Source: Caulobacter sp. (GTDB lineage Bacteria > Pseudomonadota > Alphaproteobacteria > Caulobacterales > Caulobacteraceae). From it: a DNA stretch of 40,597 nucleotides. Of this stretch, positions 26,189 through 34,628 are shown in pieces. The stretch's first letter is position 1; each line of letters starts with the position of its first letter. The notes beneath the pieces were generated by a model that did no database searches, was not told the origin of the DNA, and worked only from the letters and a program-made list of their open reading frames with translations. The stretch is from positions 1 through 40,597 of the forward strand of contig JAHBYC010000025.1 of NCBI GenBank assembly GCA_019636175.1. The letters run 5' to 3'. A program made the translations under genes and the position numbers.

Positions 26189-26593
26189 TCACCCTTCGTC
26201 CTCGGCCCGGTGCATGTCGTCGTCGCTGAGGCCGAAATGGTGGCCGATCTCATGGACCAGGACATGGGTGATCAGTTCGCCCAGGGTGACATCGCCGCGC
26301 TCGGCCCATTCATCGAGGATCGGCCGGCGATAGAGAAAGATGCGCGGCGGCATCGGGGCCGGTCCCAGCACCGAGCGCTCGCCGAGATCGACACCGTGAT
26401 ACAGGCCTGACAGCTCGAAAGGCTCGGTGATCCCCAGGGCGTCCAGGGTTTCGTCATCGGCGAAATCGTCGATGCGGACGACGGCCTCCGCGGCCAGGCC
26501 GCGGAACGGTTCGGGCAGGGCGTCGAAGGCGGCCTGGGCCAGGACGGCGAAATCATCGAGGCTTGGCGCGGCGGCGTGGGTCCAGTCGGTCAT
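26189..26593 (-). CDS. Metallopeptidase family protein (minimal zincin)
   Basis: 134 residues with zinc-protease motif HEIGHHFGLSDDDM (HExxH at 114-118) near the C-terminus, preceded by VTLGELITHVLV. This matches the small 'zincin-like metallopeptidase' family often called acetylglutamate kinase-like or DUF1025 in older annotation. LYRRPILDEWA is another conserved stretch. No signal peptide, so cytoplasmic. Substrate unknown. It diverges from divL across 167 bp rich in GANTC sites. Confidence 0.88.
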   Translation of the reverse strand: MTDWTHAAAPSLDDFAVLAQAAFDALPEPFRGLAAEAVVRIDDFADDETLDALGITEPFELSGLYHGVDLGERSVLGPAPMPPRIFLYRRPILDEWAERGDVTLGELITHVLVHEIGHHFGLSDDDMHRAEDEG

Positions 26594-26670
26594 GGGTCAG
26601 ATATGGCGGCGGGCGCGGCCTTGCGCCAGCGGCGCGCGGCCGCGCCGGAAAATTCGGCAAGAAGGGTCTG

Positions 26671-26752
26671 GAATCATGGCCTTGTCGCGAATCGGCGGCG
26701 GAAACCGGTCTCCACTTTCGCCGCGCCCGCTCTATGGTGAATCAGCTGATTC
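26671..26752. promoter_or_regulatory. Cluster of four GANTC (CcrM) sites upstream of divL
   Basis: GAATC at 26671 and 26689, GAATC at 26739 and GATTC at 26748; the last two form the perfect 14-bp palindrome at 26739-26752. Four sites in 82 bp is far denser than expected in GC-rich DNA. CcrM-methylated GANTC sites control GcrA-dependent cell-cycle promoters in Caulobacter. The palindrome ends just before the divL ribosome-binding site (GAGGGG, 26753-26758). Confidence 0.5.
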
Positions 26753-26760
26753 GAGGGGCG

Positions 26761-29085
26761 ATGGCCTTGGGCCCGACCGACCTGACACTCACCGCGGCGG
26801 CCGGATCGGTCTGTCTGGCGGTTTGCGCGACGCTCTGGGCCGTGGCCCAGCGCAGGGCGGGTGACGCGCGCGCGGCGGTTCTGGAAAGCCGGATCGACCG
26901 GTTGACCGCCGCCGCGGCGGCCGCACGGGCCTCGGCGGAGGCCTTTGACTGCGCCCTGGTGGTGATCGACAGCGGGGCCGCGCGCTTGGCCTCGGGCGAG
27001 GAGGCGCTGGCCGCCTGCGCCGCCGCCTTCGACCGCGAGGAGGATGACGCCCAGGGGCTGATGGAGGCGATGATCGCCGCCGACCCGGACCACGCCCGCC
27101 GCCTGCGGGCCCTGACCGAACAGGGGGAGGCCTGCGCCTTCGAGGCGCGGGGCCCCTTCGGCGCCATCTCGGTCGAGGGCCGCGCCGCCGGGGCTCAGGC
27201 CTGGCTGCGGCTGACCGCCCTGGCGACCAATGAGGCGGCGCTGCCCACCGCCGCGCGGCTGGCCTCCTTCCTCGACGGTCAGGGCGAGCCGGCCTGGATC
27301 GCCGCCGCCGACGGCGCCGTGCAATGGGGCAATCGGCAGTGGCTGGAAGCGGTCGGCGCGCAAAGCCTGGCCGACGCGGTCGCCCGCAAGCTGAGCTTCG
27401 ATCCCGAGGCTGACGACCTGGCCCGGGAGGCCGCCGAGAGCGGCGAACGGCGCGAGACGGTCAAGCGCATCACCATCCTGGGCCGCCGCCGCGCCTTCCG
27501 GGTGCGGGCCGTGCCGCTGGAGGGGGGCGATGTGGCCCTGACCGCCCGCGACCTGACCGAGGCGGAAGACATCCGCGAGACCCTCAAGCGCCATGTCGCG
27601 GCGCATGACGAGACCCTCAACCATATCGCCGAGGCGGTGGCCATCTTCAGCCAGAACCGCCGGCTGTCCTTCCACAACGCCGCCTTCGCCCAGCTCTGGG
27701 CCCTGGAGCCGGCCTGGCTGGCCGAACATCCGACCCACGGCGAAATCCTCGACCGCCTGCGTCAGCGGCGACGTCTGCCGGAGACGGCGGACTATGCCGG
27801 ATGGAAGGCGGCCGAACTGGCGCGATACGAGTCGCTGAAGGCCCAGCCGGACGATCTGTGGAGCCTGCCCGACGGGCGGACGCTGCGGGTGGTGCACCAG
27901 CCCCATCCGCTCGGCGGAGTGCTGCTGCTGTTTTCCGACATCACTGACGAGCTCAAGCTGAAGGCTCGCTACAACGCCTTCATCCAGGTGCAGCAGGCGA
28001 CGCTGGACAAGCTGAACGATGCGGTGGCGGTGTTCGGCTCCGATGGGCTGATGCGGCTGCACAACGAGGCCTTCGCCAATTTCTGGAACATTCCGGTCGA
28101 GGATCTGAACGGCGCCGTGGATTTCGAAGGCGTCGCCGAGCGCTGCCTGCCGAGGCTGCATGACCAGGTGTTCTGGACCGAACTGAAGGGGCGCATCGCC
28201 GATCCCGATCCCAAGGCCCGGGCCCCGGCCTCCGGCGAGGTGCGGACCAGCGACGGCCGCATCGTCGCCTGGCAGTCGCGGCCCCTGCCCGACGGCGCCA
28301 CCCTGATCGCCTTCGCCGACATCACCGACACCCGGCAGCTGGAAAGCGCCCTGGCGGCGCGGGAGTCGGCGCTGGACGAGGCCGAGCGGCTGAAGCGGGA
28401 ATTCGTCGGCAACGTCTCCTATGAACTGCGCACGCCGCTGACCACCATCATCGGCTATTCGGAGCTGCTGGAGCGGATGGGCGAGGCCCTGCCGGAACGG
28501 GCCCGCGGTCACCTGGCGGCGGTGCGGGCGGCGGGGGCGCAGCTGGGCCGGTCGATCGACGACGTGCTGGACATCGCCGCCATCGACTCCGGCGAGATCG
28601 CCCTTGAGGTGGCCGACGTGCGGGTCTGCGACCTGCTGGCCGAGACCGCCGAGCGCTGGAGCCGGCACGCCGAGAGCGGCCAGATCATCCTCAGCGTCGA
28701 TTGCGGCGACCAGGTCGGCCTGATCCGTGGCGACCCGCGCCGCTTCGCCCAGGTGCTCGACCATCTGGTGGAGAACGGCGTGCGGCAGACCCCCCCCGGG
28801 GGAACCGTCACCCTGACGGCCGAACGGGCCCTGGGCGAGGTGCGCATCAGCGTCGCCGACACCGGCCGGGGCATCCCCTTCCATGTCCAGGCCCACATCT
28901 TCGACCGCTTCGTCGGCCGCGACCGGGGCGGACCGGGCCTTGGCCTGGCCCTGGTCAAGGCCCTGGTCGAGCTGCATGGCGGCTGGGTGGCGCTGGAAAG
29001 CGAGCCCGGCGCCGGATCGGTCTTCACCTGCCACCTGCCGGAGGCGGCGCAGATCGACAGCGGACAGCGGGAGCTGGGGCTGTAG
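26761..29085 (+). CDS. divL: DivL-like atypical sensor kinase (tyrosine in the H-box)
   Basis: 774 residues from the ATG at 26761, which has GAGGGG just upstream; an earlier ATG at 26734 lacks one. N-terminal transmembrane segment (about 7-28), then PAS-type sensory repeats (around FLDGQGEPAWIAAADG, HVAAHDETLNHIAEAVAIF and TLDKLNDAVAVFGSDG), then a kinase core. The normal histidine of the H-box is Tyr554 (NVSYELRTPL), the hallmark of Caulobacter DivL (Tyr550 there, total 769). The ATP domain is kept: Glu671/Asn672 in the N-box, DTGRG at 700-704 and GGPGLGLAL. In Caulobacter DivL binds DivK and controls CckA and so CtrA at the cell poles. Assignment as DivL rests on the Tyr, length and layout. 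Confidence 0.9.
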   Translation: MALGPTDLTLTAAAGSVCLAVCATLWAVAQRRAGDARAAVLESRIDRLTAAAAAARASAEAFDCALVVIDSGAARLASGEEALAACAAAFDREEDDAQGLMEAMIAADPDHARRLRALTEQGEACAFEARGPFGAISVEGRAAGAQAWLRLTALATNEAALPTAARLASFLDGQGEPAWIAAADGAVQWGNRQWLEAVGAQSLADAVARKLSFDPEADDLAREAAESGERRETVKRITILGRRRAFRVRAVPLEGGDVALTARDLTEAEDIRETLKRHVAAHDETLNHIAEAVAIFSQNRRLSFHNAAFAQLWALEPAWLAEHPTHGEILDRLRQRRRLPETADYAGWKAAELARYESLKAQPDDLWSLPDGRTLRVVHQPHPLGGVLLLFSDITDELKLKARYNAFIQVQQATLDKLNDAVAVFGSDGLMRLHNEAFANFWNIPVEDLNGAVDFEGVAERCLPRLHDQVFWTELKGRIADPDPKARAPASGEVRTSDGRIVAWQSRPLPDGATLIAFADITDTRQLESALAARESALDEAERLKREFVGNVSYELRTPLTTIIGYSELLERMGEALPERARGHLAAVRAAGAQLGRSIDDVLDIAAIDSGEIALEVADVRVCDLLAETAERWSRHAESGQIILSVDCGDQVGLIRGDPRRFAQVLDHLVENGVRQTPPGGTVTLTAERALGEVRISVADTGRGIPFHVQAHIFDRFVGRDRGGPGLGLALVKALVELHGGWVALESEPGAGSVFTCHLPEAAQIDSGQRELGL

Positions 29086-29156
29086 GGGGGGCATTCGGGC
29101 TTCCGCATTTGGCCAAGCGGGCCGCCCTGGCCCCCTCCCTTCCGTCACCCCGCTTT

Positions 29157-29189
29157 TGATTGACAATCATAAAATATTACGCGCTTAAT
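29157..29189 (+). promoter_or_regulatory. Promoter and overlapping palindrome upstream of exbD
   Basis: Perfect -35 TTGACA (29160-29165), 18 bp, CTTAAT (29184-29189; 4 of 6 to TATAAT) in an AT-rich patch. The palindrome TGATT-GAC-AATCA (29157-29169) covers the -35, so a bound protein would block it. An iron regulator would make sense for an ExbD gene, but the match to a Fur box is not good enough to claim one. Confidence 0.45.
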
Positions 29190-29229
29190 CTCATATCGAG
29201 CCGCGCGGTGCGGTCAATGGGAGAGGGAC

Positions 29230-29673
29230 GTGGGCGCGAAACTGGCCGGGGCCGCGGGCGGCCGACACAGCATTCCTCAGAACGCCGACATCAATGTCAC
29301 GCCATTCGTCGATGTGATGCTGGTGTTGCTGATCATCTTCATGGTCGCCGCACCGATGGCGACGGTGTCCATCGCCCTTGATCTGCCACAGGCCGACGCG
29401 ACCGCGCCGCCGCCGCCGAACGGGCCGACCTATGTCTCGATCCAGACCTCGGGCGCGCTGTTCATCGGCGATCAGGCCACCAGCCTGCCGTCGATCGGCG
29501 GAGACCTGGCGCGGGTCATGGCCGCCAAGGGCGTGGTCGGCAACGCCCATGCGGAGAGGATCTATGTCCGGGGCGACTCAGCCATCCGCTATGGTCAGTT
29601 CATGGCGGTGATGAACCGGTTGCAGGACGAGGGCTACTACCGGGTCGGTCTGATCGCCGAGGAAACGGAGTAG
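29230..29673 (+). CDS. ExbD/TolR-family biopolymer transport protein
   Basis: 147 residues: short cytoplasmic N-terminus, one transmembrane helix (about 25-44, PFVDVMLVLLIIFMVAAPM) with the essential aspartate Asp28, then a periplasmic domain (TYVSIQTSGALFIGDQATS, RIYVRGDSAIRYGQFMAVMNRLQDEGYYRVGLI). It works with ExbB-type motor proteins to energise TonB-dependent uptake or TolA. No exbB, tonB or tolQ is next to it, so it is an orphan here and must use a partner encoded elsewhere. GTG start with GAGAGG upstream. Confidence 0.9.
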   Translation: MGAKLAGAAGGRHSIPQNADINVTPFVDVMLVLLIIFMVAAPMATVSIALDLPQADATAPPPPNGPTYVSIQTSGALFIGDQATSLPSIGGDLARVMAAKGVVGNAHAERIYVRGDSAIRYGQFMAVMNRLQDEGYYRVGLIAEETE

Positions 29674-29682
29674 AACAACCTT

Positions 29683-29807
29683 CGTCATCCCGGCCGCAGC
29701 AGCGAAGCTGCGGAGCGCCGGGGCCCAGGGGTGCAAAATCTCGCTGATTCAACAGCCCGTGCGCGCCGCCCTGGGTCCCGGATCGCCTTGCGGCGTCCGG
29801 GATGACG
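29683..29807. repeat. REP-like inverted repeat after exbD
   Basis: Outer arms CGTCATCCCGG (29683-29693) and CCGGGATGACG (29797-29807); inner arms around GGGCCCAGGG (29721-29730) and CCCTGGGTCCC (29769-29779) pair with one mismatch. The outer arms share the TCATCCCGG core with the element at 10019-10170. Probably also ends exbD transcription. Confidence 0.7.
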
Positions 29808-29833
29808 GTTGCTCTCTCGAGAGTCGGGCGCGA

Positions 29834-29917
29834 TTTGATGGACCCAAACCGCGCGGCTCCAGGTTCCTGTTGTCGCGCGATTAGTCCGCCAGCCGGATCC
29901 GCTTATCGGAAAACGCG

Positions 29918-29920
<3 letters not shown>
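29834..29920. repeat. Possible second dispersed element abutting the ferredoxin stop codon
   Basis: Non-coding stretch ending in AAAACGCGCTAG; the CTA at 29918-29920 is the TAG stop of the ferredoxin gene. The sequence around GATCCGCTTATCGGAAAACGC resembles, from memory, common alphaproteobacterial intergenic repeats. Only one copy is in the window, so this is a weak call. Confidence 0.3.
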
Positions 29921-30268
<348 letters not shown>

Positions 30269-31528
30269 CTATGCGGCGACCTCTTTCATGGAAATCGAGG
30301 AATCCGCAAGTCTCTCGCGAGAAACGGGCTTGCGGCCGCCGATCAGGATCTTGCCCATCATGAACTCGGGCGGTGAATTGACGGCCTCCACGGCCTGGAC
30401 CAGGTCGCCCTTCAGATGGAAGACGGCGAACTTCGCGGTCGCCGGATCGCCGCGCACCAGGATGGTGTCGGCGTCGAAGGGCATGCCGGCGATCTGTAGC
30501 TTGAGATCATACTGGTCGGACCAGAACCACGGCACCTCCGGCGCCGGGGCCGGGCGGCCGACGATGGCGCAGGCGACCTGCTTGGCCTGCTCCAGGGCGT
30601 TGGGCACGCTTTCCAGGCGGAACATGCGGTCATAGAGCGGCAGGGGGCGATGCGTAACGTCGCCGATGGCGAAGATCGCCGGATCGGCGGTGCGGGCCTC
30701 CAGATCGACGACCACGCCGTTGATGCATTCGAGACCGGCGTCCTGGGCCAGGGCGTCATTGGGAATGGCGCCCACCCCGACCAGGGCCGCGTCGCAGGGC
30801 AGGACCCGCCCGTCGGCCAGCCTCACGCCGGTCACCTGGCCATTCTCGCCCTCGAACCCCTCGACCCCGGCCGACAGCTCGAAGACCACGCCGCGTTCGC
30901 TGTGATAGCGGGTGAAGAAGTCGGAGAGCTGCTGGCAGGCCACCCGGGCCAGAACCCTGGGCTCGCGCTCCAGCACCACGGCCTCCGCGCCGAGCGCCCG
31001 GGCCGACGCGGCCGCTTCCAGCCCGACGTAGCCGCCGCCGACAACGGCCAGATGCTTGCCCGGCCCCAGGGCGGCCTTCAGCTGCTCGGCGTCCGCGGCC
31101 GTGCGCAGGGCCATCACCCCCTTCAGCTCCGCCCCCGGCAGCGGCAGGGTGCGGGCGCGGGCGCCGGTGGCCAGGACCAGGACGTCGTAGTCGACGACCT
31201 CGCCGGTCGACAGGGTTACCTGCCGGGCGCCGCGATGGATGGCGGTGGCGCTGGCCTCGAGAACCAGGCGGCAGTTGTTTTCGGCGTACCAGTCGGCCGG
31301 TTTGAGGGCCAGGCTGTCGGCGTCGGCCTCGCCCTTGAGCCAGGCCTTGCTGAGCGGCGGGCGCTGATAGGGAACCAGCGGCTCGTCGCCGATCAGGGTG
31401 ATCGGGCCCGTGTGGCCATACTGGCGCAGGAAGGCGGCCGCCGAGCCGCCGGCATGACCGGCGCCGATGATCACCACCCTCGCGTTCAGATCAGGGCCCC
31501 CTGGATTGGCCAAACCGTTTCCCCTCAT
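30269..31528 (-). CDS. FAD-dependent ferredoxin reductase
   Basis: 419 residues from the ATG at 31526-31528 (GGCGGAA upstream). The frame extends to a GTG at 31558, and a TTG a few codons downstream also has a good AGGGG, so the start is uncertain. FAD motif VVIIGAGHAGGSAA, NAD motif LAVVGGGYVGLEAA, second FAD motif IFAIGDVTHRPLP, and the C-terminal reductase domain (PWFWSDQYDLKLQIAG). Belongs to the putidaredoxin/rhodocoxin reductase class; pairs with the ferredoxin 30 bp downstream. The dyad TGACG-ACTG-CGTCA (31544-31557) just before the ATG could be an operator or leader hairpin. Confidence 0.92.
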   Translation of the reverse strand: MRGNGLANPGGPDLNARVVIIGAGHAGGSAAAFLRQYGHTGPITLIGDEPLVPYQRPPLSKAWLKGEADADSLALKPADWYAENNCRLVLEASATAIHRGARQVTLSTGEVVDYDVLVLATGARARTLPLPGAELKGVMALRTAADAEQLKAALGPGKHLAVVGGGYVGLEAAASARALGAEAVVLEREPRVLARVACQQLSDFFTRYHSERGVVFELSAGVEGFEGENGQVTGVRLADGRVLPCDAALVGVGAIPNDALAQDAGLECINGVVVDLEARTADPAIFAIGDVTHRPLPLYDRMFRLESVPNALEQAKQVACAIVGRPAPAPEVPWFWSDQYDLKLQIAGMPFDADTILVRGDPATAKFAVFHLKGDLVQAVEAVNSPPEFMMGKILIGGRKPVSRERLADSSISMKEVAA

Positions 31529-31661
31529 GTGTTCCGCCAAAAATGACGACTGCGTCACCTTTGTGCAAGTCCAACCTCGATCGATCCGGGCCGGTCGTCA
31601 CAAGCCATAGAACATCATCCGGTCCGGCGAAAAGGCGACATTCGGTCTTTGCCGTAACGGA

Positions 31662-31694
31662 AAGGGGGCCGGCGCGCGATGCGCCGGCCCCCTT
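31662..31694 (-). terminator. Terminator of creD
   Basis: Perfect 14-bp stem (31662-31675 with 31681-31694) around loop GCGAT, 22 bp after the creD stop in its direction of transcription, followed on that strand by TTTCC. A strong GC stem with a modest T-run. Confidence 0.75.
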
Positions 31695-31716
31695 GGCCCG
31701 GGTCGGGCCGGGTCCG

Positions 31717-33108
31717 TCAGGCCGGATCGACCGATCCTCCGGGGCCGCCAAAGGCCTGGGCGTGGGCGGGGAAGGGCGCGGGGGCGGCGGCGCCGTACCA
31801 GTCCATTCGCCGGGTGAAGAACATCGCCGCCGCGATGGCCGCGAAGCTGGTCAGGGCCCCGATCAGGAGCGCCAGATCCTCAAGCCGCATCAGGCCGTAG
31901 ATCAGGACATAGAGCAGCGAGAAGGCGCCCAGCGCGATGAGACCCTGGCGGCGACTGGCGAACACCGCCGTCGAATAGGCCGAGATCAGGATCACCGTGG
32001 CCCCGGCGGCGATCAGGAAGGCCAGGTCGAAGCCGATCCGCTCGGCGATCGACAGCAGCAGAAGGTAGAAGACGATCTGGGCCAGGCCGATCAGCACATA
32101 CTGGGCCGGATGCACGCGGCGTCCGGTGGTGGTCTCGAAGATGAAGAAGGCCAGGAACACCAGGCCCATGAACATCGGCGCATATTTCAGCGAGCGGCCG
32201 ACCGACTGATAGGGATTGGTCAGTTCGACGAAGGACACCCCCAGGGCGCCGGAGGCCAGCTGGCTGATCAGCGACAGCTCGCCCTCGGCCGGGGCCCCCC
32301 GGGCGATGAAGGGCACCTTCCAGACGGCCTGGAAACCTTCTGGGCTGACCTGGCGGCTGACCGGCAGGAAGCCGCCGTCGAAACTGGGATGGGGCCAGTC
32401 GCCGCGCGCCTTGAAGACGGTGGTCTTGCCCCAGGGCAGGACCGACAACCTCTGGGCGCCGGAGAAGGCGAGGCGGGCGGAAACGACCATCGGCGCGGCG
32501 CCGGGCTCAAGGCCGGGAGCCGGCGCGGCCAGCAGGCTGAGGCCGGTGCGCCCCCGGTCGTCGTCGAGGGCCAGTTTGGAGGCGGGCGCCAGGGCGCGGC
32601 TCTGGCCGGCGATGTCGATCACCGCGTCCGAACGGGCGCCGCGAGGGTCGGACACCCCGACCAGATACCGCGCGCGGCTCCAGTCCAGTTGCGCCCGGGC
32701 CGGAGCCAGGGCGCCGGCGTCCGTCAGGTCGAAGGTCGATGTCAGGGTCAGGTCGGCGGTCCAGACGGGCACCTTGAACAGCGAGCGGCGGCGCACCTCC
32801 GAGCGGCTGGCGGCCGAGGCCTCGGCCTGGACCGGGAAGATGACGTGGGTTCCGAACGTCGCCTTTTCGTCCTTGTCGGCGGCGGGAATGACATAGGGCA
32901 CGGCCAGAACCGGTCCCATGAAGGCCTGCCGTCCGCCGACCACCTGGCCGATTTCCTCGCTGACCTGTTCGGCGCGATGGGTGCGGTCGTAGAGCAGCAG
33001 GAACACGAACAGGGCGGCCAGGCTCATGACAAAGCCCAGCACGCAGACCAGCAGCAGTTTCAGCCCCATCGAACGGCGCGGAATGCGCGCCATCAAGGTA
33101 TCGGCCAT
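31717..33108 (-). CDS. creD: Inner-membrane protein CreD
   Basis: 463 residues. One N-terminal transmembrane segment (about 15-40, GLKLLLVCVLGFVMSLAALFVFLLLY), a periplasmic domain of about 260 residues (VGGRQAFMGPVLAVPYVIP at its start), then five or so transmembrane helices from about 318 on (YAPMFMGLVFLAFFIFE, YVLIGLAQIVFYLLLLSIAE, AFLIAAGATVILISAYST). RRVHPAQYVLIGLAQIVFYLLLLSIAER is the typical CreD core. CreD is linked to envelope integrity, colicin E2 tolerance and beta-lactam response, under CreBC control; no creB or creC is nearby. The C-terminal tail is Pro/Ala/Gly-rich. Confidence 0.93.
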   Translation of the reverse strand: MADTLMARIPRRSMGLKLLLVCVLGFVMSLAALFVFLLLYDRTHRAEQVSEEIGQVVGGRQAFMGPVLAVPYVIPAADKDEKATFGTHVIFPVQAEASAASRSEVRRRSLFKVPVWTADLTLTSTFDLTDAGALAPARAQLDWSRARYLVGVSDPRGARSDAVIDIAGQSRALAPASKLALDDDRGRTGLSLLAAPAPGLEPGAAPMVVSARLAFSGAQRLSVLPWGKTTVFKARGDWPHPSFDGGFLPVSRQVSPEGFQAVWKVPFIARGAPAEGELSLISQLASGALGVSFVELTNPYQSVGRSLKYAPMFMGLVFLAFFIFETTTGRRVHPAQYVLIGLAQIVFYLLLLSIAERIGFDLAFLIAAGATVILISAYSTAVFASRRQGLIALGAFSLLYVLIYGLMRLEDLALLIGALTSFAAIAAAMFFTRRMDWYGAAAPAPFPAHAQAFGGPGGSVDPA

Positions 33109-33284
33109 GGAAAGTCCTCCCGGCGCCCGGCATGGGCGGCACGGCCATCCTGCGTTTGCCGCCGTGCAGATGTCGCGCAGGGCCGGTCGCGGTTCAACAT
33201 GATATCGGCGGGCGGCCAGGGCCGGCGCCTTACCGCGAGTTCACTGGAGGCGTCCCGAGGCCCTGACTATGGTCCGCCCCGAAC

Positions 33285-33303
33285 GCCGTCTGGTGAAGAC
33301 GGC
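33285..33303 (+). promoter_or_regulatory. Hairpin in the leader of the DUF5694-type gene
   Basis: GCCGTCT (33285-33291), loop GGTGA, AGACGGC (33297-33303): a perfect 7-bp stem 21 bp upstream of the ATG and just before the purine-rich GGGGAGAGAG. It could affect translation; no riboswitch class is recognised. Confidence 0.35.
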
Positions 33304-33324
33304 CCTGGGGAGAGAGTCCGGAAT

Positions 33325-34419
33325 ATGCGTCTGCGACAGTTTGCGATCACCGGGCTGGCGGCCCTGGCCCTGGCGCTTCCGGCGGCGGCCCAATCCGGCG
33401 CCCCGACCTTCGATCCCCGCGGCGAAAAGGCCGGCATTCCAGGCGAGCCGACGCAGGTGCTGGTGCTGGGAACCCTGCATCTGGGCCAGACCTCCAAGGC
33501 CTTCAAGGCCGAATGGCTGGAGCCGCTGCTGGGCCGGCTGCAGGCCTGGGGGCCGCAGATCATCACCATCGAGGGCGTTTCCGGCGAGGGCTGCGCGGCG
33601 ATGAAGGCCTATGAGGCCGTCTATGCCGAGGCGGTGGCCGACTACTGCCCCCGCACCCTGGCCATCGCGGCGCTCGGCCAGACCGCCACCGGCCTGACGA
33701 TGCCGCAGGCCTGGGCAAAGGCCATGGGGATGCTGGCGGACTGGCCGGCGGCGCCCACGGCGGCCCAGCGCCGGACCCTGGCGGCCACCTTCGCCGCGGC
33801 CGGCGAGATCGATTCGGCCCTGGTGCAGTGGCTGCGACTGGCCCCGGAGGAGCGCCATGTCGGGGACGGACTGGACGAACCGCTGGTCGAGGCCCTGAAC
33901 AGGCTGATGATCCGCAAGAACGAGAACAACCTGATCGCCGCGACCCTGGCCGCGCGGCTGGGGCTGGAGCGGGTCTATGCGGTGGACGACCACTCCTCCG
34001 ACCAGATCGCCCTGTCGCGACCGCAGGCCTGCAACGCTGAAATCCAGGCGGTGTGGGACCGGATCGACGCGCCGGAGGTCAAGACCATGTCGACGCTTGA
34101 GGCCGGCCTGTCGGACGGCGAGGGCCTGCTGGCCTACTACCGGTTCCTGAATGCGCCCAAGACCCAGCTCGCCTTCATCGGCGCCGACCAGCTGGCCAAT
34201 ATGCGCGCGCCCTCTGCGGACCAGTGCGGTCGCCAGTACATGGCCTGGTGGGAGACCCGGAACCTGCGCATGGTCGCCAACATCCGCGCCGCCTTCGGCC
34301 CGACGCCGGGGGTCAGGGTGCTGTCGGTGGTGGGCTCCAGCCACAAGCCCTATTTCGACGCCTACCTCGACATGATCCACGAGGTGCGGGTGGTGGACGC
34401 CGAAGAGGTCCTTCGCTGA
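33325..34419 (+). CDS. Secreted DUF5694-type protein
   Basis: 364 residues from the ATG at 33325; the frame runs much further upstream but that part is antisense to creD. Signal peptide about 1-23 (FAITGLAALALALPAAAQS), so periplasmic. Conserved-looking motifs VLVLGTLHLGQT, ITIEGVSGEGC, RKNENNLIAATLAARLGLERVYAVDDHSSD, LAFIGADQLANM and VRVLSVVGSSHKPYFDAYL. The GTLH strand, the IEG loop and the late G-S-S-H recall the TraB/PrgY/ChaN-like metalloprotease fold; this likeness is my inference. No neighbour suggests a role. GGGGAGAGAG upstream may be the ribosome-binding site. Confidence 0.8.
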   Translation: MRLRQFAITGLAALALALPAAAQSGAPTFDPRGEKAGIPGEPTQVLVLGTLHLGQTSKAFKAEWLEPLLGRLQAWGPQIITIEGVSGEGCAAMKAYEAVYAEAVADYCPRTLAIAALGQTATGLTMPQAWAKAMGMLADWPAAPTAAQRRTLAATFAAAGEIDSALVQWLRLAPEERHVGDGLDEPLVEALNRLMIRKNENNLIAATLAARLGLERVYAVDDHSSDQIALSRPQACNAEIQAVWDRIDAPEVKTMSTLEAGLSDGEGLLAYYRFLNAPKTQLAFIGADQLANMRAPSADQCGRQYMAWWETRNLRMVANIRAAFGPTPGVRVLSVVGSSHKPYFDAYLDMIHEVRVVDAEEVLR

Positions 34420-34475
34420 CCAGGGACGGTTCGGGCGGGTTACAGGCGCGAGCCCATTTCCGCTCGCCCATTCCC

Positions 34476-34590
34476 GCTCTCCCCGACGCAAGTCGGGGCC
34501 CAGCTGGCAACCTGCATAAGGTCAGCGCAATTCGGCGCAGCCGCACCCGACCCCTGTGAACACTGGACCCCGACTTGCGTCGGGGAGAGC
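34476..34590. repeat. Inverted repeat between the DUF5694-type gene and sdhB
   Basis: 28-bp arms, 34476-34503 and 34563-34590, inverted copies with one mismatch; each arm contains its own hairpin (CCCCGAC-GCAA-GTCGGGG). 59 bp lie between them. It separates the ends of two convergent genes and could terminate both. The shape resembles a MITE/REP pair; no target duplication is obvious. Confidence 0.8.
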
Positions 34591-34628
34591 GGCGGAGAGG
34601 GACCCCCACACCGCCCGCGCAACCTCTG

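Noticed and set aside
26674-29166. 2.5-kb minus-strand open frame antisense to divL.
   Set aside because: Shadow frame in GC-rich DNA; divL has clear domains and a good ribosome-binding site.
29157-29189. Fur box in front of exbD.
   Set aside because: The palindrome TGATT-GAC-AATCA lacks the repeated GATAAT-type hexamers; only a generic operator is supportable.
31543-34419. A very long plus-strand open frame covering the creD region and the DUF5694-type gene.
   Set aside because: Only 33325-34419 looks like a real protein. The upstream part is antisense to creD, low-complexity (Gly/Gln/Arg/Asp) and a product of high GC.
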